Shown here: piece by piece, positions 18,010 to 27,108 of the stretch | Position numbering within the stretch: position 1 is the stretch's first letter | How the letters are laid out: every line of letters starts with the position of its first letter | DNA from: Thalassoglobus sp. JC818 | Lineage (GTDB): Bacteria; Planctomycetota; Planctomycetia; Planctomycetales; Planctomycetaceae | Length of the DNA stretch: 64,000 bases | Assembly (NCBI RefSeq): GCF_040717535.1 | Contig: NZ_JBFEFI010000001.1 | Coordinates: 806,001-870,000 of the forward strand | Direction: 5' to 3' | Notes under the pieces: model-generated | Seen by the model: only the letters and a program-made list of their open reading frames with translations | Databases searched by the model: none | What the model was told of the DNA's origin: nothing | Translations under genes and position numbers: made by a program

Positions 18010-19707
18010 ATGCCAACCGCACCACAGTCTGAAGACTCGGAATCTGCCAAACTCGACTTCATCCGGGAAATTGTTGCCCGCGATGTTCAGGCCAATACAC
18101 ACCAGGGACGCGTTCACACACGATTTCCTCCAGAGCCAAATGGATACCTCCACATCGGCCATGCGAAATCGATCTGCCTGAACTTCGGCATCGCAAAAGA
18201 GTTCGGTGGCAAGTGCAATCTCCGATTCGACGATACAAATCCCACAAAAGAAGATGTGGAATACGTCGAGTCGATTCAAGAAGACATTCGCTGGCTGGGA
18301 TTTGAGTGGGACGAGTTGCACTTCGCGTCCGATTACTTCGAACAACTTTATGACTGGTCGTGCGATCTCATTCGTAAAGAACTCGCTTACGTCGACAGCC
18401 AGACGCTTGAGGAAATCCGTCAACAACGCGGAACAGCTACCGAGCCGGGACAGGAAAGCCCGTTTCGCAATCGCTCCGTCGAAGAAAACCTCGATCTGTT
18501 TTCCAGAATGAGAAACGGAGAGTTTGCCGACGGCGAACATGTGCTGCGCGCTCGGATTGATATGTCGTCCAAGCACCTCATTCTCCGCGACCCGCTGATG
18601 TATCGAATCCGTCACGCGGAACATCATCGAACCGGCGATCAGTGGTGCATTTATCCAATGTACGACTATGCCCACGGGCAGAGCGATTCGATCGAAGAGA
18701 TCACTCATTCGATTTGCACGCTGGAATTCGATACTCACCGACCGCTGTACGACTGGTTCATCGAGAAGCTCGAGATCTTTCCATCACATCAGTATGAATT
18801 CGCTCGCTTAAATCTCACATATACCGTGATGAGCAAGCGGAAGTTCATCGAACTTGTCGATGGAGACTATGTCGACGGCTGGGATGACCCGCGGATGCCG
18901 ACACTGAGCGGCATGCGACGGCGGGGATACACTCCGGAAGCGATCCGGAATTTCTGCTCGGAAATCGGCGTCACCAAGTACAACGGCCTCACCGATCTGG
19001 TCGTTCTCGAAAATGCTCTCCGTGCCGATTTGAACAAGCGGGCAGAACGACGCATGGCAGTTCTTGATCCGCTGCGAGTCGTCATCACCAATTACCCAGA
19101 GGGGGAATCGGAAGAACTCGACGCGGTCAACAATCCGGAAGATGAGTCCGCGGGAACTCGCAAGATTCCGTTCGGTCGTGAGATCTTCATCGAGCGCGAA
19201 GACTTCATGGAAGACCCTCCGAAGAAGTTCTTCCGACTCGGACCCGGTAGAGAAGTCCGCCTTCGCTGGGCATACTTTCTGACTTGTCAGGAAGCCATCA
19301 AAGATGAAGACGGAAACATCGTCGAATTGCGATGTACATACGACCCTGAGACCAAAGGGGGCAACGCTCCGGACGGAAGAAAAGTGAAAGGCACCATCCA
19401 CTGGGTGAGCGCTGAACACTCCGTGGAAGCTGAGGTTCGGCTCTACGATCACCTTCTAAAAGTCGAGAACCCCGCTGACATGCCGGAGGGACAAGACTGG
19501 AAAGAAGCGCTCAACGAAGATTCGTTGAGTGTTCTGAAGGGATGCCGCCTCGAACCGAGTCTCGCTGACGACAATGGAAATATGCCAATCCAGTTTGAGC
19601 GAAAAGGCTATTTCATTCAGGACGCCCGGGATTCAGCTTCCGGTCAACTGGTCTTCAATCGCACCGTTTCCCTGAAAGACAGCTGGTCAAAAAAGGGTGG
19701 TCGCTAA
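18010..19707 (+). CDS. glnS: Glutaminyl-tRNA synthetase
   Basis: Class I aminoacyl-tRNA synthetase charging tRNA-Gln. [18 protein letters not shown] contains the HIGH ATP motif (about 48-51) in the form typical of GlnRS rather than GluRS, and MSKRK (KMSKS equivalent) is found near residue 277. Length 565 is close to the 554 of E. coli GlnRS, with a normal beta-barrel anticodon region at the C-terminus and no added YqeY domain. Presence of GlnRS implies direct charging of Gln rather than only the Glu-tRNA amidotransferase route. A terminator at 19744 follows. Confidence 0.95.
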   Translation: MPTAPQSEDSESAKLDFIREIVARDVQANTHQGRVHTRFPPEPNGYLHIGHAKSICLNFGIAKEFGGKCNLRFDDTNPTKEDVEYVESIQEDIRWLGFEWDELHFASDYFEQLYDWSCDLIRKELAYVDSQTLEEIRQQRGTATEPGQESPFRNRSVEENLDLFSRMRNGEFADGEHVLRARIDMSSKHLILRDPLMYRIRHAEHHRTGDQWCIYPMYDYAHGQSDSIEEITHSICTLEFDTHRPLYDWFIEKLEIFPSHQYEFARLNLTYTVMSKRKFIELVDGDYVDGWDDPRMPTLSGMRRRGYTPEAIRNFCSEIGVTKYNGLTDLVVLENALRADLNKRAERRMAVLDPLRVVITNYPEGESEELDAVNNPEDESAGTRKIPFGREIFIEREDFMEDPPKKFFRLGPGREVRLRWAYFLTCQEAIKDEDGNIVELRCTYDPETKGGNAPDGRKVKGTIHWVSAEHSVEAEVRLYDHLLKVENPADMPEGQDWKEALNEDSLSVLKGCRLEPSLADDNGNMPIQFERKGYFIQDARDSASGQLVFNRTVSLKDSWSKKGGR

Positions 19708-19743
19708 CACCATTCAGCCTGTTGCTGCAGAAACTGGAACATA

Positions 19744-19785
19744 AACCTCGGAAGCACGTCACTGCGCTTCCGAGGTTATTCTTTG
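19744..19785. terminator. Bidirectional intrinsic terminator between glnS and hsp20
   Basis: A 12-bp perfect stem (19744-19755 with 19766-19777) around a 10-base loop, with T-rich sequence to the right (ATTCTTTG) and A-rich sequence to the left. It lies between two convergent genes, 36 bp after glnS and directly at the end of the Hsp20 gene, so it can serve both. Confidence 0.8.
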
Positions 19786-19786
19786 C

Positions 19787-20263
19787 TCACTCATCTGACG
19801 CTTGCACAACGATCGTGTGACGTTTTTCCTCTTCCCGTTTCGGAAGGGTGACGGTCAGAACTCCATTCTGGAAGACAGCATGTGCTGCGTCTTCTCGCAC
19901 CAGACACGGCAAATCCACAACTCGTGAGAAGCAGGCTTTGCGTCGTTCTTGCTGGTGTTGTGTCCCCTCGACTTCGGCTGTCTCGTCGACGTGCTCCGCT
20001 TTGACGTACAAGCGAAGTCCGACAACCTCCAGATTGATCTCATGAGATTCCACTCCGGGAAGTTCCATCACCACTCGAACTTCCATGGGCGTTTCAACGA
20101 GGTCGACTTCCGGAACTCGCACGTCTTTGGAGGAACCTCCTGAACCCTCCCACTGGCGGGTGAAACGGTTCATCATGTTGTCGAACTCCTGCTGAAGAGC
20201 TTGAAAGGGGTCTCGACGAAACAGTGACTGCCCACGTTCGTTCGAAGAAAAGTTCGGTTCCAT
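19787..20263 (-). CDS. Hsp20/alpha-crystallin small heat-shock protein
   Basis: ATP-independent holdase chaperone of 158 residues. An N-terminal arm (about 1-45) with FRRDPFQALQQEFDNMMNRF is followed by the alpha-crystallin domain (about 48-145): VDLVETPMEVRVVMELPGVESHEINLEV at its start and AVFQNGVLTVTLPK near its end, matching the conserved GVL motif. The C-terminal tail is short and lacks an obvious IxI. The ribosome site AGGAGA precedes the ATG. No CIRCE or ROSE-like element was recognised upstream. Confidence 0.92.
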   Translation of the reverse strand: MEPNFSSNERGQSLFRRDPFQALQQEFDNMMNRFTRQWEGSGGSSKDVRVPEVDLVETPMEVRVVMELPGVESHEINLEVVGLRLYVKAEHVDETAEVEGTQHQQERRKACFSRVVDLPCLVREDAAHAVFQNGVLTVTLPKREEEKRHTIVVQASDE

Positions 20264-20789
20264 AGCACAGTTCTCCTTTTCTGAATGTCATTCGAACTCG
20301 ACTGGATGAAATCTGATCCCCAATCAGAGCATGGCTTCGACCAAGCCGACTGACTATGGAAGATCAGCTACAAACATTTTGGTTTGCAGCCACATTCTAC
20401 GGCATCTGGATCACTTGTTGGCATCAATTCGTTCGAGCAAAAGTGCCATTCCTTGAAAGTCCAGCCATTCCGGAGAGCAAAAATCTTCCGGTGAAATGGC
20501 TGGCCCCGGTGCTCCTGGAATGTTGTTGATCCAAGGCAACAAGATGCCCGGATCTCGGACAGCACCACCTGGAAATGCCCTCAGATCTCCAGTTTGAATT
20601 TCCGAGAGATCGCCGAAACTCCCTCAATCTCCTCACCGTTCGTGTTTCTAAGACATTCGGTCAAATTCCGAGAAAAATTGTGATTTCAGCTTCGTTCGGT
20701 GAGATCGAGGTTTACATTTTGAGAGGGATAACAGAACAATAACCCATGTGCGTTTGTTGATGGGCCAGCAACAAGAACAAGGGTAGGGC
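20264..20789. other. Intergenic region with a probable gene relic
   Basis: This 526-bp gap between the Hsp20 gene and a membrane protein gene holds no intact gene. It contains the minus-strand relic described at 20411-20685 and, at its right end, the promoter and AGGG ribosome site of the gene at 20790. Confidence 0.5.
20411..20685 (-). pseudogene. Probable frameshifted remnant of an unknown gene
   Basis: On the minus strand, frame positions 20623 to 20411 translate to a protein-like C-terminus (GDLRAFPGGAVRDPGILL, PWINNIPGAPGPAISPEDF, then WLDFQGMALLLERIDANK and a stop). It is open for 70 codons but has no ATG or GTG start. Immediately upstream, in another frame, the segment NLTECLRNTNGEEIEG is open. 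A single-base change near 20615-20625 would join the two. Neither piece has a start codon or ribosome site. I do not recognise the family. It could be a decayed gene, a real frameshift, or an assembly error. Confidence 0.35.
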
Positions 20790-21194
20790 ATGAGAATCAT
20801 GCAATTTGGTGGACTTTATTTTCTGATCACAGTCACACTGCACTTCCTTGTGCAGCAAATCCGTCAGCTCTCCTTCCTGCCACAGGTCGGTCGACGAGCG
20901 GCGGGGCTCGTTGAAGCTCCGATTATGCTTGTGTTGATTTTCATAACCGCCGCACTTCTTGTGCGTTGGATGGGTTCAAAACTCTCAACGAAAGCTCTCC
21001 TCATAGCGGGTGCATTTGCAACCGGATTACTGATCGTGTCAGGTCTGGTTCTGGATATCGGAGTGAGCGGTTATCGCCCCAGCGAATACTTTCTCAATGC
21101 CGATCGAACGACACGCGCTGTCTATTTGGGTGGGCTGTTCGTCTTCGCACTCTCTCCAGCACTTGTTCAGCAAATGCGAACGAAGCAAATCTGA
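20790..21194 (+). CDS. Small integral membrane protein, unknown
   Basis: 134 residues with four hydrophobic segments (about 5-24, 40-60, 66-86 and 108-126) joined by short loops. The first loop is basic (QQIRQLSFLPQVGRRAAG). AGGG lies just before the ATG. No motif recognised; it resembles small four-helix proteins of unknown function. It stands alone, 360 bp before the AI-2E family gene. Confidence 0.6.
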   Translation: MRIMQFGGLYFLITVTLHFLVQQIRQLSFLPQVGRRAAGLVEAPIMLVLIFITAALLVRWMGSKLSTKALLIAGAFATGLLIVSGLVLDIGVSGYRPSEYFLNADRTTRAVYLGGLFVFALSPALVQQMRTKQI

Positions 21195-21553
21195 AACGCT
21201 TTGATCGTCATTTTGATTGGGTTGTTCAGTCTTGATGAACTGACTTCAATCGCGCTCAATGACTCCGCTCGCATTCAAGTGATCAGGTCTTTACAGTGAA
21301 GATCGATTCGTTCTGAACGTATCCATTGAACTTCGAAACGGATCGTTTCGGTGTCCTTAGCGACGATTCGCCTTCAACGATTAATCCCGAGTCGGATTCT
21401 GGGATCGAACGACGATTTCAGAAAGAATTTGATTCGTCACGATTCGGAGAACGTTGAGAAGCGATCAACGGATGCCGTGAACACGGATTCGGCGCGCTCG
21501 TCGGCAAATCTTGAAGTGGCAGCAATTCAATCCCATAGGAAGTACATCTTCAG
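21195..21553. other. Intergenic region, no gene seen
   Basis: 359 bp without a credible coding frame. One short perfect inverted repeat, CGAAACG-GAT-CGTTTCG (21334-21350), lies about 200 bp before the next gene; there is no T-tract, so it is not a terminator, and a binding site is possible. Confidence 0.4.
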
Positions 21554-23095
21554 ATGATCAAAGTTTCCGAGGGTCGACTCCAAACCGCCTGTCTGCTTTT
21601 CATCACAGCTGTCCTGGCGACGTTTGCAGCTTACTGGCTACGTCCCGTTCTGGTTCCACTCGTGCTGGCTGTGTTCATCGTGAACGGAGTCACACCCATT
21701 CTGGAGTTACTTGAAAAGTCGATCGCTTCGTCTCGATTTACGGCAGCTGTCATCGCCTTTCTGGTGGGCTCGCTGGTGATGGTGATGTTAATGGCGTCGC
21801 TCTGGGCGTCGGTGGTGGACCTCTCCCAAAACTGGGGGACGTACGAAGCCCAGCTACAGCTCATGATGCGGAACATTCGAACGGTCCTCCCGATGCCGTT
21901 GCAGCCCGAAGCTCCAGAGGCACCTCAGGAAAAACGTCTTGGAGAACGGGATCCGCCGTTGATTATGCAGTCTGCTCCCGACACCGATGAGACTTCAGAA
22001 TCCGATTCCGTGACTGATCGGACATCTGAACATTCCAACTCGTCCAGTCCCGAGGAGCGACTACCGGACGATTCCTCGGAGTCAACTCCTGAAGTTAGCC
22101 GTGAAAATCGCGGTGATTCTGGTTCCGAAAACCCGGAGTCAGAACCGCCGAGAAATCCCGGCGAAAACGACGCTGAACCGCAATTAGAGGAAACGACGCC
22201 GCCCGACGAAGAGTCTTCTGAGCAGTCTGAACAATCCACTCAAGATGATGCAGTCGAAGAGGTCTCTTCAGAGGAGAATGAGAATCCGGCGGAAACTGGA
22301 GTTCTTGCGTTGAACTCACCGCATCGAATCACGCCGGTCGATTCGCAAACCAAACCAAACACCCCACCCGCTCGACCGGGAATCGGAACCGGCGACGACG
22401 ATACATTCAGCCAGTTCCTCACGAATACGGTACGGGCTGGGTTCTTCGATATGTCTCAGCTGTTCCTGCAGATGATCTCCACGAGTGTGATTGTCTTGAT
22501 TTACGTCTTCTTTCTGATGTTGGGGGTCCCGAACCCGTCTGCTCGCCCGCAGGTTCTCAACGAGATTGATCGCCAGATCCGTTCTTACCTGTCATTGAAG
22601 TCGGTGATTTCGGTTCTGACCGGGTTCATCTTCGGCATGACACTCTGGTTTTTCGGAATCCCGATGGCGCTCGCTTTCGGTGTGATGGCGTGCTTTCTGA
22701 ATTTCATTCCGAACATCGGTCCAATCATCGCCAGCCTGCTGCCGTTGCCGTTGATCATCCTGCAGCCCGGGGCGGGGATCTTGTGGATTGGTCTCGTCGT
22801 CGCACTCACCAGCACGATTCAATTCATCAGCGGCAACGTCATTGAGCCACGCCTGATGGGAAAATCTTCCGATCTGCATCCGATCGTCGTGCTCGTGGCT
22901 TTGATGTTCTGGGGGATGCTATGGGGCGTTGTGGGAATGTTCCTGGCGGTTCCGATCACCTCTGGAATTCGAATCACTCTGAATGAGTTCGAACAGACTC
23001 AGGGAATCGCGGAGATGATGGCTGGCCGCTGGCCCGAGCAACTTCTGGTGGTCTCGACTCCTGAGGGTGAAGAGTCAAGTTCTGGAACTGTTTGA
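21554..23095 (+). CDS. AI-2E family transporter (PerM/TqsA-like) with long acidic insert
   Basis: Multi-spanning membrane protein of the AI-2E exporter/permease superfamily. Three N-terminal helices (about 8-95) are followed, from about residue 115 to 285, by an extended segment dense in Glu, Ser, Pro and Asp (e.g. SDSVTDRTSEHSNSSSPEE), then the usual helices with the family motif region MACFLNFIPNIGPIIASLLP, and the closing GNVIEPRLMGKSSDLHPIVV block. Typical members have 340-380 residues; the extra 140-150 are almost all in the insert. AI-2E is the family name only; the substrate here is unknown. Confidence 0.87.
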   Translation: MIKVSEGRLQTACLLFITAVLATFAAYWLRPVLVPLVLAVFIVNGVTPILELLEKSIASSRFTAAVIAFLVGSLVMVMLMASLWASVVDLSQNWGTYEAQLQLMMRNIRTVLPMPLQPEAPEAPQEKRLGERDPPLIMQSAPDTDETSESDSVTDRTSEHSNSSSPEERLPDDSSESTPEVSRENRGDSGSENPESEPPRNPGENDAEPQLEETTPPDEESSEQSEQSTQDDAVEEVSSEENENPAETGVLALNSPHRITPVDSQTKPNTPPARPGIGTGDDDTFSQFLTNTVRAGFFDMSQLFLQMISTSVIVLIYVFFLMLGVPNPSARPQVLNEIDRQIRSYLSLKSVISVLTGFIFGMTLWFFGIPMALAFGVMACFLNFIPNIGPIIASLLPLPLIILQPGAGILWIGLVVALTSTIQFISGNVIEPRLMGKSSDLHPIVVLVALMFWGMLWGVVGMFLAVPITSGIRITLNEFEQTQGIAEMMAGRWPEQLLVVSTPEGEESSSGTV

Positions 23096-23143
23096 CCTGC
23101 ATCGCGCAGTCACAGAATGAGAGACACTGCCACGGAACTCACA

Positions 23144-23647
23144 TCAATCTTCGGACGAGTCTTCTTCGTCTTCATGAGCATGTGATCGTCGAGAATTTAC
23201 CCGAGCGATCGTTCCAATGCGTGGATGAACCACCGACCATGACTGCATCTCCACGAACAGGAAAGATGCGGTCCAGGCGATGAGAACCAGCCCGATCAAT
23301 GTTTCGAGTACCGACATCATTCGCAGGTTACCGACGGGAACGATATCGCCAAACCCGAGCGACGTATACACCTGAAAGGAGAAGTACCAGTAGTCCTCGG
23401 AGCGGACGCCGTTTCCATCTTGAATCCAACCGTTGCCGGGAAAGTCGCTAAGAACTTTGTAGACGATCGAGAACAACAACATCTCAAGGATGTGGGCCAA
23501 AAGTGCTCCGAGAATCGTCACATTGATCCACCAGCGTTTCCGCAAATGCACCTGATCGCTGGGAGTAGCCAGCAAGGTGAACGTGTTGTAGTGGATGGCA
23601 ACGCACGTCAGAACAAGCGTCGCCGAGACAATTCCCACCAGTAACAT
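23144..23647 (-). CDS. Two-pore-helix K+ channel-like membrane protein
   Basis: 167 residues with hydrophobic segments at about 3-25, 40-65 and 112-132 and a re-entrant pore between the last two. The filter reads YTSLGFGDIVP, close to the potassium-channel TVGYGD signature, with Leu and Phe at the variable positions. That suggests an ion channel of the Ion_trans_2 group, with selectivity not certain. The C-terminus is short and ends in an acidic tail (HEDEEDSSED). AAAGGA precedes the ATG. It is the last gene before the convergent AI-2E family gene; no regulatory RCK domain is present. Confidence 0.7.
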   Translation of the reverse strand: MLLVGIVSATLVLTCVAIHYNTFTLLATPSDQVHLRKRWWINVTILGALLAHILEMLLFSIVYKVLSDFPGNGWIQDGNGVRSEDYWYFSFQVYTSLGFGDIVPVGNLRMMSVLETLIGLVLIAWTASFLFVEMQSWSVVHPRIGTIARVNSRRSHAHEDEEDSSED

Positions 23648-23765
23648 TCCGTGTCCTTTGATCTGTCAGTCGGTTGTTCTCTAGGGTTCAATTGCTCAAA
23701 CAAAAACTCTTGGTTTGCTGCACATGCACTCGTGGCAATCTCCTGATAACGAAATCGAGCGTTCG

Positions 23766-26700
23766 TTACTTGTTCTCTGTATTCGGAGGTGTCGGAGTCT
23801 GTGCGCTGTCACTTCCACTTGTCTCAACTGCGACAGTCGAAGATTCGCTATTTGTGTTTCTCCACTCAGCGAGTCCACGGAAGAGGACGAAGAATGTCGG
23901 GACGAACAGAAACGAAAAGAGCGTCGCAGCCAACATTCCACCGACGATGGCATTTCCAACCGCTTGCCGACTGGCGGCACCTGCTCCCGAAGCGACCAGA
24001 AGCGGAAGGAAGCCGAGAATCGAGGAGAAAGCCGTCATTAGAATCGCTCGGAATCGCAACTCGGCTGCTTTGACGGCAGCCTCTTGAATTGAGAGTCCGA
24101 GTCGACGCTGTTCGCTCGCGAATTCGACGATCAGAATCGCATTCTTACTCGCCAGAGCAACCAAAAGAACAATTCCGATCTGCGTGTAAGTGTTATTGTC
24201 GGCTCCACGCAAAGTGAGGGCCAGCACAACTCCGAGGGCTGCCAATGGAACGACTGCGATCACAGCCGCCGGACTCGTCCAGCTTTCGTACTGAGCAGCG
24301 AGCACCAGAAAGACGAAGACGACAGCCAACGCGAAAATGGCCATTTGACCACCTGAGGCAATTTTCTCCTGATACGACAGCCCCGTCCATTCGTAACCGA
24401 ACGAGTCAGGGAGTTCTCGTGCGGCGAGTTGCTCCATCAACTCCAACCCCTGACCGGAACTGAACCCAGCAGCTGCCGATCCGTTCACCGAAGCACTGGG
24501 ATACAGGTTGTACCGTCGAACTGTTGTTGGCCCGAAATCGTCTTCGACATAGACGAGTGAATCGAGGGGGATCATCTGTCCGGTGAGATCACGAACATTC
24601 AATGCCGATATGTCTGACGGAAACGCCCGATATTCTGCTTCAGCCTGAACTCGCACCTGATACGAACGGTTTAGATACGTGAAATCATTCACATAAGCCG
24701 AACCGAGATATGCCTGAAGAGTCCCGAAGATTGAACTCAACGGGACATTCATCGTTTTGGCTTTCGTCCGGTCGATCTCCACAAACAACTGCGGAACGTT
24801 CGCTCGGAAGGTCGTATTCAAGGCTGTCAGGCCGGACTGGTCAGTTCCAGCTTGCACAACGGATTCGGCGACGTTTTGCAGTTCAGGGTAGCCAGCGTTG
24901 CCTCGGTCTTGAATTTCCATCTGAAACCCGCCAGCGTTTCCAAGTCCATCGATCGGCGGAGGAATGAATCCAAAGACAATGGCATCGGTCACGCCGTAAA
25001 ACTTCTGCTGCAACGTGGCCAGAATATTCTGCTGACTTGTTTCACGTGTCTTTCGGTCGTCCCATGGATCGAATACGAGCACGGAGAGCCCCTGATTGGA
25101 GCCTGCGTTTCCGCTCAGCAGAGAATACCCAGAAACGTTGATGTAGTTCGCGATACCGGGTGTCCCTTCGTAAAGCGTTTCCAATTCTGCAAGCACATTT
25201 CGAGTTCGATCAAGAGTGGCTCCATCCGGCAACTGAACATTGACAAACATGTATCCCTGATCTTCGACCGGAACGAAACCCGTGGGAAGTTTGTCAAAGC
25301 TGTACCCGGTCAGACTCACAAGCCCGACGTAGACCAACATGACAAGCGTGACAAGTTTCACCAGACGACCGATCACGGACTTGTAGCCACGCGTTCCCCA
25401 ATCGAAGACGTTGTTGAATCCTCGGAAGAAGACGTTCTTCTTCTCCTTAGCTGGTCGAAGAATCAACCCACATAGGGCAGGGCTCATGGTCAATGCGTTG
25501 AGCGTACTAATGATCACGGCGGCTGAAATCGTGAGGGCAAACTGACGATTCAATTGACCGGTAATCCCTCCCATGAACGCGGTCGGAACAAACACCGCGA
25601 GGAGCACCAGCGTCGTGGCAATAACGGGACCGGTGATTTCTTCCATCGCCTTCACGGCTGCTTGCTTCGAAGACATTCCAGCATCAACATGGCGAGTGGT
25701 ATTTTCGACAACAACGATGGCATCGTCCACGACAATACCGATCGCCAGCACGATTCCGAACAGCGACAGCATGTTGATCGAAAACCCGATCCCCGCCATG
25801 ATTGCGAACGTGCCGATTAACGACACAGGAATTGCAACCACGGGAACAATTGTGGCTCTCCAGTCCTGGAGAAAGAGATAGATCACGATCACCACAAGCG
25901 CAGCTGCGACAAAGAGTGTTTCATAAACTTCGTTAATGGAAGCGGTCACAAACAACGTCGTATCGAATGGGATGGAATACTCCATGCCTTCAGGCCAGTT
26001 TCTGTCCGCTGCCAAATCAGCCATGCGTACTTCGACTGCCTTCGCTGTGTCGAGTGCATTCGCTCCCGGTAGCTGATAAATCGCCATCGAAGCAGATGGC
26101 TGTCCGTTAAATGTCGAATCGAACGTGTAAGCTTTCGCTCCCAACTCCACGCGTGCAACATCGCCGACACGCAGTACTTTTCCGTCGTCTCCGGTCCGCA
26201 CGATGATCTCTTCGAACTGGTCGACCGTGACCAATCGCCCCTGAGCATTGACGGTGAGTTCAAACTCTGTTCCCGGTGGTGTCGGTGGAGCACCAATCTG
26301 ACCTGCAGCAACCTGTACGTTTTGTTCTCGGATTGCCTGGACGATGTCTTCGGTTGTCAAACCTCGCTGTTCAAGAAGGTGAGGATTGAGCCAGACACGC
26401 ATGCCGTAATCCCCGACGCCGAAGACCATCACGTCCCCAACGCCTGCGACTCGACTCAACTCGTCTTTGATAGTGAGCGCGTAGTTACTGAGGAAGAGGG
26501 CGTCGTAAGTTTGATCCGGGGAGGAGAGGGCGATGAATTGCAGAATTTGTGTCGATTGCTTTTTCGTCGTGATCCCTTGTCGACGAACATCTTCAGGGAG
26601 TTTGGGCTCGGCAATCGCGACTCTGTTCTGCACCAGAACAGCAGCAATGTCCATGTCGGTCCCCAACTCGAATGTGACTGTTAGGGTGTAAGACCCGTCG

Positions 26701-26951
26701 CTGGCGCTCGTCGAGGACATATAGATCATCCCCTCGACGCCATTCACCTCCTGTTCAATCGGTGTCGCGACAGTCTCGGCAATCGTGGACGCATTCGCCC
26801 CCGGATAGACCGCTTTGACCTGAACTGTTGGGGGAGAGACTTCCGGAAACTTCGCAACCGGCAATGCTCCGAACGAAACAATTCCGGCGATGATAATGAC
26901 GATCGAAATGACCGAAGCGAAGATCGGACGGTAAATGAAGAATCGCGACAT
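23766..26951 (-). CDS. RND efflux permease (HAE1/AcrB type)
   Basis: Inner-membrane proton-driven pump of 1061 residues, the usual length of the AcrB/MexB family. The N-terminus MSRFFIYRPIFASVISIVII is diagnostic, and GIVVDDAIVVVENTTRH in transmembrane helix 4 carries the two Asp residues of the proton relay. The two large periplasmic loops and the 12 helices are all present. The C-terminus has a Ser/Thr/Pro-rich tail. It lies 157 bp after the adaptor gene on the same strand; no TolC-type outer membrane gene is adjacent. Likely substrates are hydrophobic drugs or dyes, by family only. Confidence 0.95.
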   Translation of the reverse strand: MSRFFIYRPIFASVISIVIIIAGIVSFGALPVAKFPEVSPPTVQVKAVYPGANASTIAETVATPIEQEVNGVEGMIYMSSTSASDGSYTLTVTFELGTDMDIAAVLVQNRVAIAEPKLPEDVRRQGITTKKQSTQILQFIALSSPDQTYDALFLSNYALTIKDELSRVAGVGDVMVFGVGDYGMRVWLNPHLLEQRGLTTEDIVQAIREQNVQVAAGQIGAPPTPPGTEFELTVNAQGRLVTVDQFEEIIVRTGDDGKVLRVGDVARVELGAKAYTFDSTFNGQPSASMAIYQLPGANALDTAKAVEVRMADLAADRNWPEGMEYSIPFDTTLFVTASINEVYETLFVAAALVVIVIYLFLQDWRATIVPVVAIPVSLIGTFAIMAGIGFSINMLSLFGIVLAIGIVVDDAIVVVENTTRHVDAGMSSKQAAVKAMEEITGPVIATTLVLLAVFVPTAFMGGITGQLNRQFALTISAAVIISTLNALTMSPALCGLILRPAKEKKNVFFRGFNNVFDWGTRGYKSVIGRLVKLVTLVMLVYVGLVSLTGYSFDKLPTGFVPVEDQGYMFVNVQLPDGATLDRTRNVLAELETLYEGTPGIANYINVSGYSLLSGNAGSNQGLSVLVFDPWDDRKTRETSQQNILATLQQKFYGVTDAIVFGFIPPPIDGLGNAGGFQMEIQDRGNAGYPELQNVAESVVQAGTDQSGLTALNTTFRANVPQLFVEIDRTKAKTMNVPLSSIFGTLQAYLGSAYVNDFTYLNRSYQVRVQAEAEYRAFPSDISALNVRDLTGQMIPLDSLVYVEDDFGPTTVRRYNLYPSASVNGSAAAGFSSGQGLELMEQLAARELPDSFGYEWTGLSYQEKIASGGQMAIFALAVVFVFLVLAAQYESWTSPAAVIAVVPLAALGVVLALTLRGADNNTYTQIGIVLLVALASKNAILIVEFASEQRRLGLSIQEAAVKAAELRFRAILMTAFSSILGFLPLLVASGAGAASRQAVGNAIVGGMLAATLFSFLFVPTFFVLFRGLAEWRNTNSESSTVAVETSGSDSAQTPTPPNTENK

Positions 26952-27108
26952 GCGAACTGCTCTTACGATTTTGAAAGGCGATGGAATCGAACGGGGACGG
27001 AGTTCAGCGACGACTCATAGAGTGAGTTTTCAGTTTGGGGCTGAATTCGTTTCGACTTGAATTTCAAATCGAAACTCTGATCCCGACTGTCCTCACTTTT
27101 GGGGGGGC

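Noticed and set aside
20368-20636. Overlapping short minus-strand frames with ATG starts in the 20.4-20.6 kb region
   Set aside because: Their products are rich in Arg, Ser and Cys, as in shadow frames. The protein-like frame in the same DNA is the one without a start codon, reported as a relic.
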